The position numbers and the translations under genes are program-made. A stretch of DNA of 64,000 bases from Ilumatobacteraceae bacterium (GTDB lineage Bacteria; Actinomycetota; Acidimicrobiia; Acidimicrobiales; Ilumatobacteraceae), in contig JAOBWK010000061.1 in the NCBI GenBank assembly GCA_025463305.1, positions 1-64,000 on the forward strand, given 5' to 3'. The notes under the pieces are model-generated. The model was not told the DNA's origin and searched no databases. It saw only the letters and a list, made by a program, of their open reading frames with translations. Shown here piece after piece: positions 47,619 through 57,820 of this stretch. Every line of letters starts with the position of its first letter. The stretch's first letter is position 1.

Positions 47619-50138
47619 CTACTCCTCGGTGTCCGACGCCAGGATCAACGCCACCGACGCGACCGTCTGGCCGTCGTCGAGGCTCATCACCCGCACGCCG
47701 GTGGCATCCCGGCCCTGGGAGCTGATGTCGCGGACGTTCATCCGGATCATCACGCCACCGCTGGAGACGGCGACGATGTCGTCGTCGAGGCCCACCATGA
47801 ACGCTGCGACGACCTTGCCCTTGCGGCCGGTGAGCTTGATGCCGATGACGCCCTGGCCACCGCGGCCCTGACGGTTGAACCGCTCGAGCTGGGTGCGCTT
47901 GCCGTAGCCGCTCTCGGTGATCATCAAGATCGCCGTGTCGTCACGGGCGACGTCGACGCTGACCAGTTCGTCGCCGGGCTTCATCTTCATGCCGCGCACG
48001 CCGCCGGCCGAACGGCCCATCGGCCGCACTTCGTCCTCGCTGAACCGGATCGTGGTGCCACCACGACCCACCATGAAGATGTCGTCGCTGCCGCTGGTCT
48101 CGATGACCCGCACGAGCTCGTCGTCGTCGCGCAGGTTGATCGCGATCAGACCGTCGCGACGGCTCGAGTCGTACTCGTTGAACGCGGTCTTCTTGACCGT
48201 GCCCTTCTTCGTCGCGAAGAACAGGTAGCGCTCGCTGGCGAAGTCGCGCGTGTCGATGATGGCCTGGATCGTCTCGCCGGCCTGCAGCGGCAGCAGGTTG
48301 ACGATGGGCATGCCCTTCGCGGTGCGCTCGCGCTCGGGGATCTCGAGTGCCCGGAGGCGGTAGACCTTGCCGCGGTTGGAGAAGAACAGCAAGAACGCGT
48401 GCGACGACGTGAAGATGACGTGCCGGACGAGATCGTCGGTCTTCAGCTTCGCGCCGGCGACACCGCGGCCGCCGCGGCCCTGTGTCTTGAAGTTCGCAGC
48501 CGGGACGGCCTTGACGTACTGGGCCTCGGTCATCACGATCACCAGCTCGGTGTCGTCGACGAGGTCCTCGATGCTCATCTCGCCGGTGTCGAGGGTGATC
48601 GCGCACTTGCGCGGCGTCGCGAACTCCTCCTTGATGGCGAGCATCTCGGTCTTGATGACGCCACGCAACTGCTCGGGGTTGTCGAGGATGGCCTGCAGCT
48701 CGATGATCCGCTCCTGCAGCTCGCCCAACTCGCGCTCGAGGTCGATGCGGCTCAGACGGGTGAGCTGGCGGAGCTGCATCTCCAGGATGTCCTGGGCCTG
48801 GATCTCGCTGAACTCGAACGGCGCAGCCATCAGACCGTCGCGCGCAGCGGCCGTGTCGTCGCTGGCGCGGATCAGGGCGATGATCTGATCGATGACGTTG
48901 AGCGCCTTGATCCGGCCCTCGACCTTGTGGGCCCGCTCGTTGGCGATGCGCAGGCGATACGTGCTGCGGCGGGTGATGACCTCGACCTGGTGACGGACGT
49001 AGCCCTCGAGCGCTGTGAGCAGGTTCACCGTGCGCGGGATGCCGTCGACGAGCGCCACCATGTTGACGCCGAAGCTGGTCTGCAGCTGGGTCAGCTTGAA
49101 CAGGTTGTTGAGCACCACGTTGGCGTTCGCGTCGCGCTTCAACGACACGACGAGCTTGGTCTTGCCACCCGCTGAGGCGTCGTTGACGTCGGAGATGCCG
49201 TCGAGGTCGCCGGCGTCGACCAGCTCTTGGATGCGCCCGGCCACCGAGTTGCAGCTGGTCTGGTACGGCAGCTCCGTGACGACGATCTCGAACCCGCCGC
49301 GCTTGGTCTCCTCGATGCTTGCGGTTGCACGCATCTTCACGCTGCCACGACCGGTGCGATAGGCGTCCATGATCCCGGCTCGGCCGAGGATGGATCCGCC
49401 GGTCGGGAAGTCGGGACCCTTGACGAACTGCATGAGGTCGTCGGGCGTGGCCTCCGGATGGTCGATCAGGTGGATGGTGGCGTCGATGACCTCGCCGAGG
49501 TTGTGCGGCGGGATGTTGGTGGCCATCCCGACCGCGATGCCCTGGCTGCCGTTGACGAGCAGGTTGGGGAACCGCGCCGGCAGCACGGCGGGCTCGAAGC
49601 GGCTGCCGTCGTACGTCGGGTTCATGTCGACGGTCTCTTCGTCGATGTCGGCCAGCAGCTGCATCGCCAGCGGGTGCAGGCGGCACTCGGTGTATCGCGA
49701 GGCGGCCGGCCCGAAGTCCGGGCTTCCATAGTTGCCGTGGAAGTCGATCAACGGATGGCGCAGCGAGAACGGCTGGGCCATGCGCACGAGGGCGTCGTAG
49801 ATGGCGCCGTCGCCGTGGGGGTGGTACTTGGCCATCGTGTCGCCGCTGACACGCGCGGACTTCACGAACGGGCGGTCGGGGCGGAAGCCCTGCTCCTCCA
49901 TGTCCCAGATGATGCGGCGGTGCACGGGCTTGAGACCGTCGCGCACGTCGGGCAGGGCGCGCGACGTGATGACCGACATCGCATAGTCGAGGAAGCTGCT
50001 CTCCATCTCGTCCTGCATCGGCTGCAGGGCGACAGAGGTGTCGACGCGATCGGTGCTGGGCGTGACGGGGTTCTCGGCCGGCTCATCGGCGGGGGTGTTG
50101 TCTTGCGGGCCGTCGGGTGGCAGTGGTGTGTCTGACAT
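47619..50138 (-). CDS. gyrA: DNA gyrase subunit A
   Basis: The 839-residue subunit has the breakage-reunion domain (residues 35-520) with catalytic Tyr149 in [10 protein letters not shown]. The quinolone-determining stretch [18 protein letters not shown] has Gly111 at the position of E. coli Ser83 and Asp115 at that of Asp87. The C-terminal beta-pinwheel contains the GyrA-box [15 protein letters not shown]. The enzyme introduces negative supercoils with GyrB, whose gene precedes it by 15 nt. The N-terminal 33 residues are an extra acidic, proline-rich extension. Confidence 0.98.
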   Translation of the reverse strand: MSDTPLPPDGPQDNTPADEPAENPVTPSTDRVDTSVALQPMQDEMESSFLDYAMSVITSRALPDVRDGLKPVHRRIIWDMEEQGFRPDRPFVKSARVSGDTMAKYHPHGDGAIYDALVRMAQPFSLRHPLIDFHGNYGSPDFGPAASRYTECRLHPLAMQLLADIDEETVDMNPTYDGSRFEPAVLPARFPNLLVNGSQGIAVGMATNIPPHNLGEVIDATIHLIDHPEATPDDLMQFVKGPDFPTGGSILGRAGIMDAYRTGRGSVKMRATASIEETKRGGFEIVVTELPYQTSCNSVAGRIQELVDAGDLDGISDVNDASAGGKTKLVVSLKRDANANVVLNNLFKLTQLQTSFGVNMVALVDGIPRTVNLLTALEGYVRHQVEVITRRSTYRLRIANERAHKVEGRIKALNVIDQIIALIRASDDTAAARDGLMAAPFEFSEIQAQDILEMQLRQLTRLSRIDLERELGELQERIIELQAILDNPEQLRGVIKTEMLAIKEEFATPRKCAITLDTGEMSIEDLVDDTELVIVMTEAQYVKAVPAANFKTQGRGGRGVAGAKLKTDDLVRHVIFTSSHAFLLFFSNRGKVYRLRALEIPERERTAKGMPIVNLLPLQAGETIQAIIDTRDFASERYLFFATKKGTVKKTAFNEYDSSRRDGLIAINLRDDDELVRVIETSGSDDIFMVGRGGTTIRFSEDEVRPMGRSAGGVRGMKMKPGDELVSVDVARDDTAILMITESGYGKRTQLERFNRQGRGGQGVIGIKLTGRKGKVVAAFMVGLDDDIVAVSSGGVMIRMNVRDISSQGRDATGVRVMSLDDGQTVASVALILASDTEE

Positions 50139-50153
50139 GTCGTCTCTTCTCGC

Positions 50154-52193
50154 TCAGATGTCCAGGAAGCGGACGTCTTTGGCGTTCGTCTGGATGAAGT
50201 GCTTGCGGAGCTCGACGTCTTCGCCCATCAGGATGCTGACGATCTCGTCGGCGGTTGCCGCCTCGTCGATGGTGACCTGGAGCAGCGTGCGGGTGTCGGC
50301 GTCCATGGTGGTGCTCTTCAGCTCCTCCCAGTCCATCTCACCGAGGCCCTTCAGGCGCTGGAACTCCTTCTTGTGGTTCGGACGCTCGTCGAGGAACCGG
50401 GCCTTCGCGGCCTCGTCCTTGAGGTACGTCTTCTCCTTGCCGATCTCGGTCGAGAACAGCGGCGGCTGGGCGATGTAGATGTAGCCGGCGTCGATCATCG
50501 GACGCATCTGGCGGAAGAAGAACGTCAGCAGCAACGTGCGGATGTGGCTGCCGTCGACATCGGCGTCGGCCAGGATGATGATCTTGTGGTAGCGGGCCTT
50601 CTCGGCGTTGAACTCCTCGCCGACGCCACCGCCGATGGCGGTGATCAGCGACTGCACCTCGAGGTTCTTGAGCATCTTGTCGAGCCGGGCCCGCTCGACG
50701 TTGAGGATCTTGCCGCGGATCGGCAGGATCGCCTGCGTGCGCGGATCGCGGGCGTTCACCGCGGAACCGCCGGCGGAATCGCCCTCGACGATGAACAGCT
50801 CGCTCTCGTCGGGGTTGCCGCTGCTGCAGTCCTTGAGCTTGTCGGGCATGCCGGCGCCGGCCAACGCCGTCTTGCGGCGGATGGCGTTGCGGGCGTTCTT
50901 CGCGGCGAGGCGGGCCTGCGCTGCGGCAATGCCCTTCTTGACGATGCGGTTGGCCTCGGCCGGGTTCTCCTCCAGCCACTCGGCGAGACGCTCGTTGGTG
51001 GCCTTCTGCACGAACGAACGCATCGGGACGTTGCCGAGCTTGGCCTTGGTCTGACCCTCGAACTGCGGCTCGCGGAGCTTCACGGACACGATGGCGGTGA
51101 TGCCCTCGCGGATGTCCTCGCCGAGGAGGTTGTCCTCTTTCTCCTTGAGCAGGTTCTTGGCCCGCGCGTACTTGTTGAGCACGCTGGTGAGCGCCGTCTT
51201 GAAGCCCTCCACGTGCATGCCGCCTTCGGTGGTGGAGGTGCCGTTGGCGTAGCCGTGGATGCCCTCGTAGTAACCCGTGTTCCACTGCAGCGCGATGTCG
51301 AGCGTCATGCCCTCGGCGTCGTCGCTGTCCTCGTAGTTGGCGACCTTGGTGAACAGCGCCTCCTTGGAGGCGTTGAGGTGCTTGACGAAGTCGACGATGC
51401 CGCCCTTGTACTGGTACGTGACGGTCTGCTGGCGACCCTCGCGCTCGTCGACGAACACGATCTCGAGGCCCTTGTTCAAGAAGGCCATCGTCTGCAGCCG
51501 TTCGAGCACGGTGCGGGCCACGAACTCGGTGCCCTCGGCCTGGAAGATGACGGCGTCGGGCCAGAACGAGATGGACGTGCCGCGCCGGCGGCCACGCGCC
51601 GGGGTGGGGCCGACGATGGTCATCTTGTCCTGCGGCTTGCCGCCCTTGGCGTAGTGCTGCACGTGGTGGTTGCCGTTGAGGTCGACCTCGATCAGCAGCT
51701 TCTCGCTGAGCGCGTTGACGACGCTGACACCGACGCCGTGGAGGCCGCCGGAGACCTTGTAGCCCTCGCCGCCGAACTTGCCGCCGGCGTGGAGCACGGT
51801 GAGCACGACCTCGGCCGCGCTCTTGCCCTTGTGCGGGCCCGACGGATACGGATCGACGGGGATGCCGCGCCCGTCGTCGTCGACCCGGCAGCCGCCGTCG
51901 GCCAGCAGGGTGACGGTGATCTTGGTGGCGAAGCCCGCCATCGCCTCGTCGACGGAGTTGTCGACGACCTCCCAGATCAGGTGGTGCAGACCGGCCAGGC
52001 CGGTGGAGCCGATGTACATGCCGGGGCGCTTGCGGACCGGGTCGAGCCCCTCGAGGACCTGGATGTCCTTCGCGCTGTAGCTCGCGCTGCCCTGGTTCGA
52101 CACAGCGACCTTGGGCGGCGCAGCAACGGCGGCGGCAGGAACGGGAGGGTTCGCGTCCGGTGGAGTGCCGGGAGGGGTGTCAGTCAAGGACAC
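50154..52193 (-). CDS. gyrB: DNA gyrase subunit B
   Basis: The 679-residue subunit has the GHKL ATPase domain (VLEGLDPVRKRPGMYIGSTG, then DDGRGIPVD and GGLHGVGVSVVNALS) and the TOPRIM domain with EGDSAGGSA, PIRGKILNVE and DADVDGSHIRT. The C-terminal GyrA-interacting tail ends DVELRKHFIQTNAKDVRFLDI. An N-terminal Pro/Ala-rich extension of about 35 residues is present. The 233-nt upstream region has a TAGGCT -10 candidate but no clear -35. Confidence 0.98.
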   Translation of the reverse strand: MSLTDTPPGTPPDANPPVPAAAVAAPPKVAVSNQGSASYSAKDIQVLEGLDPVRKRPGMYIGSTGLAGLHHLIWEVVDNSVDEAMAGFATKITVTLLADGGCRVDDDGRGIPVDPYPSGPHKGKSAAEVVLTVLHAGGKFGGEGYKVSGGLHGVGVSVVNALSEKLLIEVDLNGNHHVQHYAKGGKPQDKMTIVGPTPARGRRRGTSISFWPDAVIFQAEGTEFVARTVLERLQTMAFLNKGLEIVFVDEREGRQQTVTYQYKGGIVDFVKHLNASKEALFTKVANYEDSDDAEGMTLDIALQWNTGYYEGIHGYANGTSTTEGGMHVEGFKTALTSVLNKYARAKNLLKEKEDNLLGEDIREGITAIVSVKLREPQFEGQTKAKLGNVPMRSFVQKATNERLAEWLEENPAEANRIVKKGIAAAQARLAAKNARNAIRRKTALAGAGMPDKLKDCSSGNPDESELFIVEGDSAGGSAVNARDPRTQAILPIRGKILNVERARLDKMLKNLEVQSLITAIGGGVGEEFNAEKARYHKIIILADADVDGSHIRTLLLTFFFRQMRPMIDAGYIYIAQPPLFSTEIGKEKTYLKDEAAKARFLDERPNHKKEFQRLKGLGEMDWEELKSTTMDADTRTLLQVTIDEAATADEIVSILMGEDVELRKHFIQTNAKDVRFLDI

Positions 52194-52426
52194 GGCAGGA
52201 CCTCTTCAATCTCGTGGGAACGATCGATCGCAGGATCACCGGAAGGCAATCACCGATGGGCAGCGCATCGCTGCGAAGAGGACGGTCGGCAAGGGGGTGA
52301 ACACCGTGATCGAAGTGACCCCCAGCCTACCAAAAGGGTGTCACGGAGTGGTGGCTCTCGGCCCGCTGCCGACGAAGGTTCCGTCCCACCGATTTTTCGG
52401 CACGGAAACGGCCGAATACGGCCCGT
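52194..52426. other. Intergenic region between gyrB and dciA
   Basis: These 233 bases contain no convincing ORF. On the minus strand TAGGCT (rc of AGCCTA near 52324) could be the -10 of gyrB, leaving a leader of about 130 nt. Beyond this I see nothing assignable. Confidence 0.4.
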
Positions 52427-52741
52427 TCAGCGGTGTTTCACGCGGATATCGAATCGCGACACTTCCAAACCCGCTACGGACCGCAGACGTTCGATCACAT
52501 CAGCCTCCAGGAAGCGGAGTTGCGTGGCCCATCCGGGCTCGTCGACCTCGACCAGCAGACGGCCGTCGTCGAGCTTCACGGGGCGGGCGTGATCGGCCAC
52601 GGTCTGGCCCACCGCGTCGGTCCAGCGGCTGAACAGCGAGCCCATCGAGCGGGCCGTCGACGTGCCGCCGCGGAGGGCGCGGACCGTCTCGTCGAGCGCG
52701 GCGTGCAACGGCATCGGATCATCGTGCGCTGGCGCCATCAC
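52427..52741 (-). CDS. dciA: DUF721 protein, DciA-like replicative helicase operator
   Basis: The 104-residue DUF721/DciA protein has LHAALDETVRALRG, SLFSRWTDAVGQTVADHARPVKL and a KH-like beta part LLVEVDEPGWATQLRFLEADVIERL. DciA loads or stimulates DnaB helicase in bacteria without DnaC. The GTG at 52741 overlaps the recF stop (GTGA), and ATG 52738 is an alternative. The dnaA-dnaN-recF-dciA-gyrB order is the standard actinobacterial arrangement. Confidence 0.88.
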   Translation of the reverse strand: MMAPAHDDPMPLHAALDETVRALRGGTSTARSMGSLFSRWTDAVGQTVADHARPVKLDDGRLLVEVDEPGWATQLRFLEADVIERLRSVAGLEVSRFDIRVKHR

Positions 52742-53814
52742 GTCACCGTACCCCGGGTGATCCGCAGCGTCCGCTGGGGTACAGCGTCGGGCGGCAGCTC
52801 GCTGGCGGAGGTGATGATGACCTGCCCGACCGGGAGGTGGGCGAGCAGGGCCGAGGCGCGCGACGGGTCCAGCTCGCTGAGCACGTCGTCGAGGACCAGG
52901 ATGGGCGGCGACCCCACCTTGTCCGCCACCAGCCGGTGTGTGGCGAGCCGCACCGCGAGCGCGAGCGTGCGCTGCTCGCCCTGCGAGGCATGGGTGCGCG
53001 CGGGCATCCCGTTGATCGCCAGCTCGACATCGTCACGTTGCGGGCCGACCGTGCTCGACTGCCGGCGCACGTCGTCGACGCGCGCCGCGGCGAGCGCGTT
53101 GAGCAGGCCCGTGCGCCGCCAGGCCGGCTCGTAGATCATCTCGATCGCGGTCGCCACGCCGGCGAGCTGCTCGTAGGCCTCGACGATCATCGGCGTGACC
53201 CGGGCGACGAGCGTGGCCCGGGCATGGCCGAGCTGCTCGCCGCTCTGGGCGAGCTTGGCGTCCCAGACGTCGAGGGTGACCGCGACCTCGTCGTTGATCC
53301 GCCCACCGGCCTGCTTGAGCAGGCTGTTGCGCTGCTTGAGGATCCGGTCGATCTCCAGCCGCAGCGCGTCGTGCTTGACGGCCAGGGCGACCAGCGAGTC
53401 GTCCATCCACCGCCGCCGCTCCCCCGGCCCACCCTTGACCAGGGCGAGGTCGTCGGGCGCGAACACCGACACGCGCAGCACCCCGAGCAGCTCGCGGGTG
53501 CGAGCCAGGCGTTGGCGGTTGACCAGCACCCGGTTGCGGCCCGACCTGCTGATCTCGGCTTCGATCAGCAGCTCACGCCCGTCGTCGTGACGCACCTCGG
53601 CGCGGATGATCGCGCTCTCGGCACCGACACGAACGAGTGCCTCGGTCGGCGCGCCGCGGAACGAGTCGAGCGTGGCCAGGTACGCCAGTGCCTCGGCGAG
53701 GTTGGTCTTGCCCTGCCCGTTGTCGCCGAGCACCGCCGTGGTGCCCGATTCGAACTGCAGGCTGGCCTCGGCGTAGTTGCGGAAGTCGACGAGTTGCAAC
53801 GACCGCACCAGCAC
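52738..53814 (-). CDS. recF: DNA replication and repair protein RecF
   Basis: The 358-residue SMC-like ATPase has VRSLQLVDFRNYAEASLQF at the start, Walker A GDNGQGKTNLAEALAYLATLDSFRG (about 33-57) and a coiled region with FAPDDLALVKGGPGERRRWMD. The C-terminal signature and Walker B are SQGEQRTLALAVRLATH and PILVLDDVLSELDPSRASALL. RecF loads RecA at gaps. It lies 125 nt after dnaN in the same direction and overlaps dciA by GTGA. Confidence 0.96.
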   Translation of the reverse strand: MLVRSLQLVDFRNYAEASLQFESGTTAVLGDNGQGKTNLAEALAYLATLDSFRGAPTEALVRVGAESAIIRAEVRHDDGRELLIEAEISRSGRNRVLVNRQRLARTRELLGVLRVSVFAPDDLALVKGGPGERRRWMDDSLVALAVKHDALRLEIDRILKQRNSLLKQAGGRINDEVAVTLDVWDAKLAQSGEQLGHARATLVARVTPMIVEAYEQLAGVATAIEMIYEPAWRRTGLLNALAAARVDDVRRQSSTVGPQRDDVELAINGMPARTHASQGEQRTLALAVRLATHRLVADKVGSPPILVLDDVLSELDPSRASALLAHLPVGQVIITSASELPPDAVPQRTLRITRGTVT

Positions 53815-53939
53815 GCCAGCACGCTACGTCACGAGCACAGCGAGACGGCTGGGATGTGGCGTCGGGAGCGCCAGCGACCAGCCACCGGAGGGAGCGGCCA
53901 AAGTGGAGCGCTAGCGAAACGGAGGCCGGTCCCGACGGG

Positions 53940-55034
53940 TTACGGGACGCGGACGGGCATCAGCAGGTACAGGTAGTCCGTCTTGCCGACGCCGCGGAGG
54001 ACAGCGGGCTTGAGCGCGTCGAGCGTCTCGAGCGTGACCTCGTCGGAGCCGATGGCCTCGACGCCGTTGGCGAAGTAGTCCGGGTTGAACGCGACCGTGA
54101 GCTCGGTGCCCTCGAGGACGGCGTCGAGCTCCTCGACCGCGTTGCCGACGTCCTGGGTGATCGCCGTGAGGCGCAGGCTGTCGGCGGTCATCTGCAGCCG
54201 GATCGGGGTGGCGTCGCGGGCCAGGATCTTGACGCGGCGGATGGCCTCCATCAGCGCGTCGCGGGCCACGGTGAGCTTGTTGGGGTAGCTCGGCGGGATC
54301 AGCTGGCGGTAGTTCGGGAACTCGCCCTCGATCAGGCGGGTGGTGAGCCGGGTGCCGCCGACCTCGAACGTGGCTTCGCGCTCGCCGAGGCGCAGGGTCA
54401 GCTCGGATGCGTTGCCGACCAGGCGCTGCAGCTCGCTGAGGGCACGACCCGGGACGAGCACTTTCTGATCGGCGCCCAGCACGCTGGCACCGGGCAGGTC
54501 ACGGACCGCGAGGCGGTACGAGTCGGTGGCCACCATCCGCAGCCCTTCGGCCTCGGCGGTGAGCATGACGCCGGTGAGGATCGGACGGGCTTCGTCGGTG
54601 CTGGCGGCGCGCACGACCTGGCGCAACGCCTCGCCGACCTCGGCGCTCGGCAGGGTGACGGCGCTCGACGCCGGCGACGACAGGCGCGGGTAGTCGTCGA
54701 ACGACAACGGGCGCACCGCGAACTGCGAGCGACCGCCGGAGATCGACACGTCGTCGCCGTCGACGGACACCTCGACCTTGCCCGGGCTCAGCGAACGGAC
54801 GATGTCGGCCGAGAGGCGGGCCGGCAGGACCACGCCGCCGTCCTGCTCGCCGCCGACCTCGGCCTCCAGTTGGATGGTGAGCTCGAGATCGGTACCCGTG
54901 ACGGTGAGCTTGTCACCCACCAGTTCGAGACGAAGCCCCGACAGCACGGGCAGCGTGCCGGTGCGTCCTGTGGCTGCGCGGCCCGCCGTCGACAGTGCGT
55001 CGGCCAAGACATCGCGCTCGCAGCGAAATTTCAC
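53940..55034 (-). CDS. dnaN: DNA polymerase III sliding clamp (beta)
   Basis: The 364-residue clamp has three repeated domains. Family landmarks are KFRCERDVLADALSTAGRA at the N-terminus, IRSLSPGK-like DIVRSLSPGKVEVS, the core VLVPGRALSELQRLV, GEFPNYRQLIPPSYPNKLT and a C-terminal DYLYLLMPVRVP. The GTG at 55034 is chosen as the start of similarity, with GGGGAAGG about 8 nt upstream as ribosome-binding site; ORF sequence before it lies within the origin region. Confidence 0.97.
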   Translation of the reverse strand: MKFRCERDVLADALSTAGRAATGRTGTLPVLSGLRLELVGDKLTVTGTDLELTIQLEAEVGGEQDGGVVLPARLSADIVRSLSPGKVEVSVDGDDVSISGGRSQFAVRPLSFDDYPRLSSPASSAVTLPSAEVGEALRQVVRAASTDEARPILTGVMLTAEAEGLRMVATDSYRLAVRDLPGASVLGADQKVLVPGRALSELQRLVGNASELTLRLGEREATFEVGGTRLTTRLIEGEFPNYRQLIPPSYPNKLTVARDALMEAIRRVKILARDATPIRLQMTADSLRLTAITQDVGNAVEELDAVLEGTELTVAFNPDYFANGVEAIGSDEVTLETLDALKPAVLRGVGKTDYLYLLMPVRVP

Positions 55035-55296
55035 GGTGCAACCTTCCCCACCAGACGGTGATGTATCGAAGTAGTAGTGGTAATAAGACCTGTGGACTGT
55101 GGAGAACTCCACGTTCGTGCAGGGTAGAGGGCAAGTCGGCGTGTCCACCGGGATCCCCAGCCATCCACAGGTCGACCCGGCTCGGCACCGATGCCGGTGG
55201 ACAAGTCGGGGTTGTCCCCTGCTCGGCTGTGCGCGTCCACAAGTCGTTCATCTGTTGTTTGCACAGGGTTCGTCCCGGGTACCAGGTGCATCCCGG
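55035..55296. other. Replication origin candidate (dnaA-dnaN intergenic region)
   Basis: This is the canonical actinobacterial oriC position. It contains at least six 9-mers close to TTGTCCACA: TGTGGACTG (55091), TGTGGAGAA (55098), GTGTCCACC (55141), CCATCCACA (55161), GGTGGACAA (55196) and GCGTCCACA (55233). An AT-richer stretch at about 55060-55090 (TGATGTATCGAAGTAGTAG...) could be the unwinding element. None is a perfect consensus box. It also carries the dnaN promoter. Confidence 0.65.
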
Positions 55297-56772
55297 TCAT
55301 CCTTCCTTCAGCCGTTGCTGGAGGTCGGTGACCTGGTCGTAGACCTGTTTGCGCTCGCTCATCAGGCGCTGGATCTTTTCCACAGCGTGGATGACGGTGG
55401 TGTGGTCGCGACCGCCGAACAACCGGGCGATGGCCGGGTAGCTGAGGTCGGTGAGGTCGCGGAACACGTACATCGCGATCTGCCGGCTGGTCACCAGCGG
55501 GCGCTGACGGCTCTTGCCGCGCAGCGCCTCGACGCTCTGGCCGAGGATGATCGCCATCTCGGCGAGCAGCTCGTCGTCGGTGCGGGTCTTGGTGGAGCTG
55601 TCGGTGAGCAGGTCGCGCAGCAGGGTCTCGGCGAGGTGGGTGGTGATCGGCACCCGGTTGAGGCTGGCGTAGGCCGTCACCCGGATGAGGGCACCCTCGA
55701 GCTCGCGGATGTTGTTGGTGATGTGCGCGGCGATGAACTCCAGCGTCTCGGCCGGCACGCGCGAGTCGTCGCGCTCGGCCTTGTTGCGCAAGATCGCCAG
55801 GCGGGTCTCCATGTCGGGTGGCTGGACGTCGGTGATCAGGCCCCACTTGAAGCGGCCGCGCAGGCGCTCCTCGAGCGTCGGGATCGCGTCGGGCATCCGG
55901 TCGCTGGAGATCACGATCTGCTTGTTCGCGCCGTGCAGCGAGTTGAAGGTGTGGAAGAACTCCTCCTGGAGCCCCTCCTTGCCCTCCATGAACTGGATGT
56001 CGTCGATGAGCAGCACGTCGATGTCGCGGTAACGGCGCTTGAAGCTGGCCGTGCTGTTCGAGCGGATCGCGTCGACGTACTCGTTGAGGAACGTCTCCGT
56101 GCTCACGTACCGGACGACATCGTGCTGGTAGTGGCGGTGCACGTAGTGGCCGATGGCGTGCAGCAGGTGGGTCTTGCCGAGACCGGCGGCGCCGTAGATG
56201 AAGAGCGGGTTGTAGCTGCGGCCCGGTGTCTCGGCGACGCGCATCGCGGCAGCGAGGGCGAACTGGTTGGACTGGCCCTTGACGAAGGTGTCGAAGGAGT
56301 AGCGCGGGTTCAGCCCGGCGAGGTCGGCGGGTGTGGCGGAGCTGTTGGAGCGGCTGGCCCCGTAGCCGTTCGAGGATCCGTCGGCCTGGCCCGAGTTGTG
56401 TGAGCCGGATCCGTGAGACCCGGTGTTGTGCGAACCCGAGCTGTGGGAGCCGGCGTTGCCGGAGCCGGGATCGGCGAAGTCGAGCTCGAGGGCGAGCGTG
56501 TCGCGGTGGTCGTCGCCGGCATCGCTGACCTGGACGTCGACCACGAACACGCGGTTCGACGAGCCGATCTCCTCGAGCGCATCGCGCACGAGTGGCAGGT
56601 AGCGGGACATGATCCGGTCGCGCAGATGGGTGTTCGGCGCGGTGACGCGCAGCTCGTTGATGTCGCTCTCGACGGCGATGACGTCCTGGAAGGTCGACAG
56701 CCAGACGGCCTCGGAAACCTGCGCCCGGAGGAGTTGAGCGACGGCTGTCCACAGCTGTTCGTAGTCGCTCAC
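55297..56772 (-). CDS. dnaA: Chromosomal replication initiator DnaA
   Basis: The 491-residue initiator has domain I ([25 protein letters not shown]), a Gly/Ser/His-rich domain II linker with [21 protein letters not shown] (in segments, about 100-130), the AAA+ domain III with Walker [20 protein letters not shown] and Walker [11 protein letters not shown], and domain IV with the [12 protein letters not shown]naA-box-binding signature. GTG 56772 is preferred over ATG 56778 or 56787 because GAGGGAG lies 6 nt before it. It binds the boxes on both sides and opens oriC. Confidence 0.96.
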   Translation of the reverse strand: MSDYEQLWTAVAQLLRAQVSEAVWLSTFQDVIAVESDINELRVTAPNTHLRDRIMSRYLPLVRDALEEIGSSNRVFVVDVQVSDAGDDHRDTLALELDFADPGSGNAGSHSSGSHNTGSHGSGSHNSGQADGSSNGYGASRSNSSATPADLAGLNPRYSFDTFVKGQSNQFALAAAMRVAETPGRSYNPLFIYGAAGLGKTHLLHAIGHYVHRHYQHDVVRYVSTETFLNEYVDAIRSNSTASFKRRYRDIDVLLIDDIQFMEGKEGLQEEFFHTFNSLHGANKQIVISSDRMPDAIPTLEERLRGRFKWGLITDVQPPDMETRLAILRNKAERDDSRVPAETLEFIAAHITNNIRELEGALIRVTAYASLNRVPITTHLAETLLRDLLTDSSTKTRTDDELLAEMAIILGQSVEALRGKSRQRPLVTSRQIAMYVFRDLTDLSYPAIARLFGGRDHTTVIHAVEKIQRLMSERKQVYDQVTDLQQRLKEG

Positions 56773-56811
56773 CTGCATCTCCCTCATCGACCGAATCCTG
56801 TTTCCACATCA

Positions 56812-56832
56812 TTGTCCACACTGTGTGGACAA
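56812..56832. promoter_or_regulatory. Two inverted consensus DnaA boxes
   Basis: A perfect TTGTCCACA is followed by CTG and its exact inverted copy TGTGGACAA, 21 bp in total, 40 nt upstream of the dnaA GTG. It probably autoregulates dnaA and may belong to the origin. TTTCCACAT at 56801 is a further weak box. Confidence 0.8.
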
Positions 56833-57041
56833 CGCCACCTGCCGCCGCAGTCTGAGGATCGGGCACGCTAGCAGCGATTCCCCAGGGCCTCGTCACGTGG
56901 TCGGTCGACCCACGCGTGGTTGCCAAATTCCCTGCTCAACCCGTAGCCTTGCATGGTTCTGGCGAGGTCGCCCTTGTTGCCACGCGCCAGTTCGAGTCTG
57001 TGTCTCCGCAGCGATCGTGCTGCCATCCGAGGAGGTCTGCG

Positions 57042-57176
57042 TTGAAGCGCACCTTTCAACCCAACAACTTGCAGCGAGCCAAGAAGCACGGCTTCCGCGC
57101 CCGGATGAGCACCAAGGCCGGCCGCGCCGTGCTGAAGTCCCGTCGGGCCAAGGGCCGTCACCGTCTGTCCGCTTGA
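57042..57176 (+). CDS. rpmH: 50S ribosomal protein L34
   Basis: The 44-residue protein [44 protein letters not shown] is a full-length L34. The start is a TTG at 57042 with a strong GAGGAGG ribosome-binding site 6 nt before. It initiates the rightward rpmH-rnpA-yidD-yidC-khpB-rsmG operon, transcribed away from dnaA. Confidence 0.97.
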   Translation: MKRTFQPNNLQRAKKHGFRARMSTKAGRAVLKSRRAKGRHRLSA

Positions 57177-57496
57177 TCGGCAGCGTCCGCGGACGATCCT
57201 CGTTCGAGCGGATAGCTCGGACCGGCTCTCGTGTTCGCGCCGGAGTCCTGTGGTGCACGTTCGTACTCGACCCTCTCGTCTCTCCCCCGCAGGTGGCGTA
57301 TGCCATCGGCCGCGCCGTCGGCCCAGCGGTGACGCGCAACCGGCTCCGTCGGCGTCTGCGCGCCCTCCTGCAGCTGCGACAGACACGTCTACCAGCGGGT
57401 TTGTACCTGATCGGGGCGACTCCCGGCGTAGCCGGACGATCGTTCGCCGAGCTGGAGACGGATCTCGACAAGCTCCTGGCGCGCATCGCGACGTGA
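57173..57496 (+). CDS. rnpA: Ribonuclease P protein component
   Basis: The 107-residue protein begins at TTG 57173, overlapping the rpmH stop (TTGA). It shows [43 protein letters not shown], the RNR RNA-binding motif, and a C-terminal DLDKLLARI. It supports the RNase P RNA in cutting tRNA leaders. It overlaps yidD by GTGA. Confidence 0.95.
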   Translation: MIGSVRGRSSFERIARTGSRVRAGVLWCTFVLDPLVSPPQVAYAIGRAVGPAVTRNRLRRRLRALLQLRQTRLPAGLYLIGATPGVAGRSFAELETDLDKLLARIAT

Positions 57497-57819
57497 ACGC
57501 CGCCCCCTGGGACCCGAGCACCGACGGTGTGCGGCCGAGCTGGATGATCCGCGCCGTCCAGTCCTACCAGCGTGCCTTCGAGGGTCGGCCCTCCCCCTGT
57601 CGGTTCACCCCGAGCTGCTCCTGCTACGCAGTCGAAGCGCTCGAGACCCACGGTTCGGTCCGTGGCCTGTGGCTCACCGTGCGCCGGCTGCTCCGCTGCC
57701 GGCCCTTCGGGCCGAGTGGCTACGACCCGGTGCCCGAAGCCGTCGTCCCCCACCGGCACAGCTCCGAACCCTGTGCAGTTGCCTCCACCTCACCCCTGAT
57801 CAGAAAGGGCTGTCGCTGA
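57493..57819 (+). CDS. yidD: Membrane protein insertion efficiency factor YidD
   Basis: The 108-residue protein has the YidD core [32 protein letters not shown] and [22 protein letters not shown], including the three cysteines. It assists YidC/Sec insertion at the inner membrane. GTG 57493 overlaps the rnpA stop, and yidC follows after 1 nt. Confidence 0.94.
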   Translation: MNAAPWDPSTDGVRPSWMIRAVQSYQRAFEGRPSPCRFTPSCSCYAVEALETHGSVRGLWLTVRRLLRCRPFGPSGYDPVPEAVVPHRHSSEPCAVASTSPLIRKGCR

Positions 57820-57820
57820 C

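Noticed and set aside
52430..52450. GTGTTTCACG at the dciA end as a third parS
   Set aside because: Only the left half matches; it is the coding sequence for VKHR and the stop.
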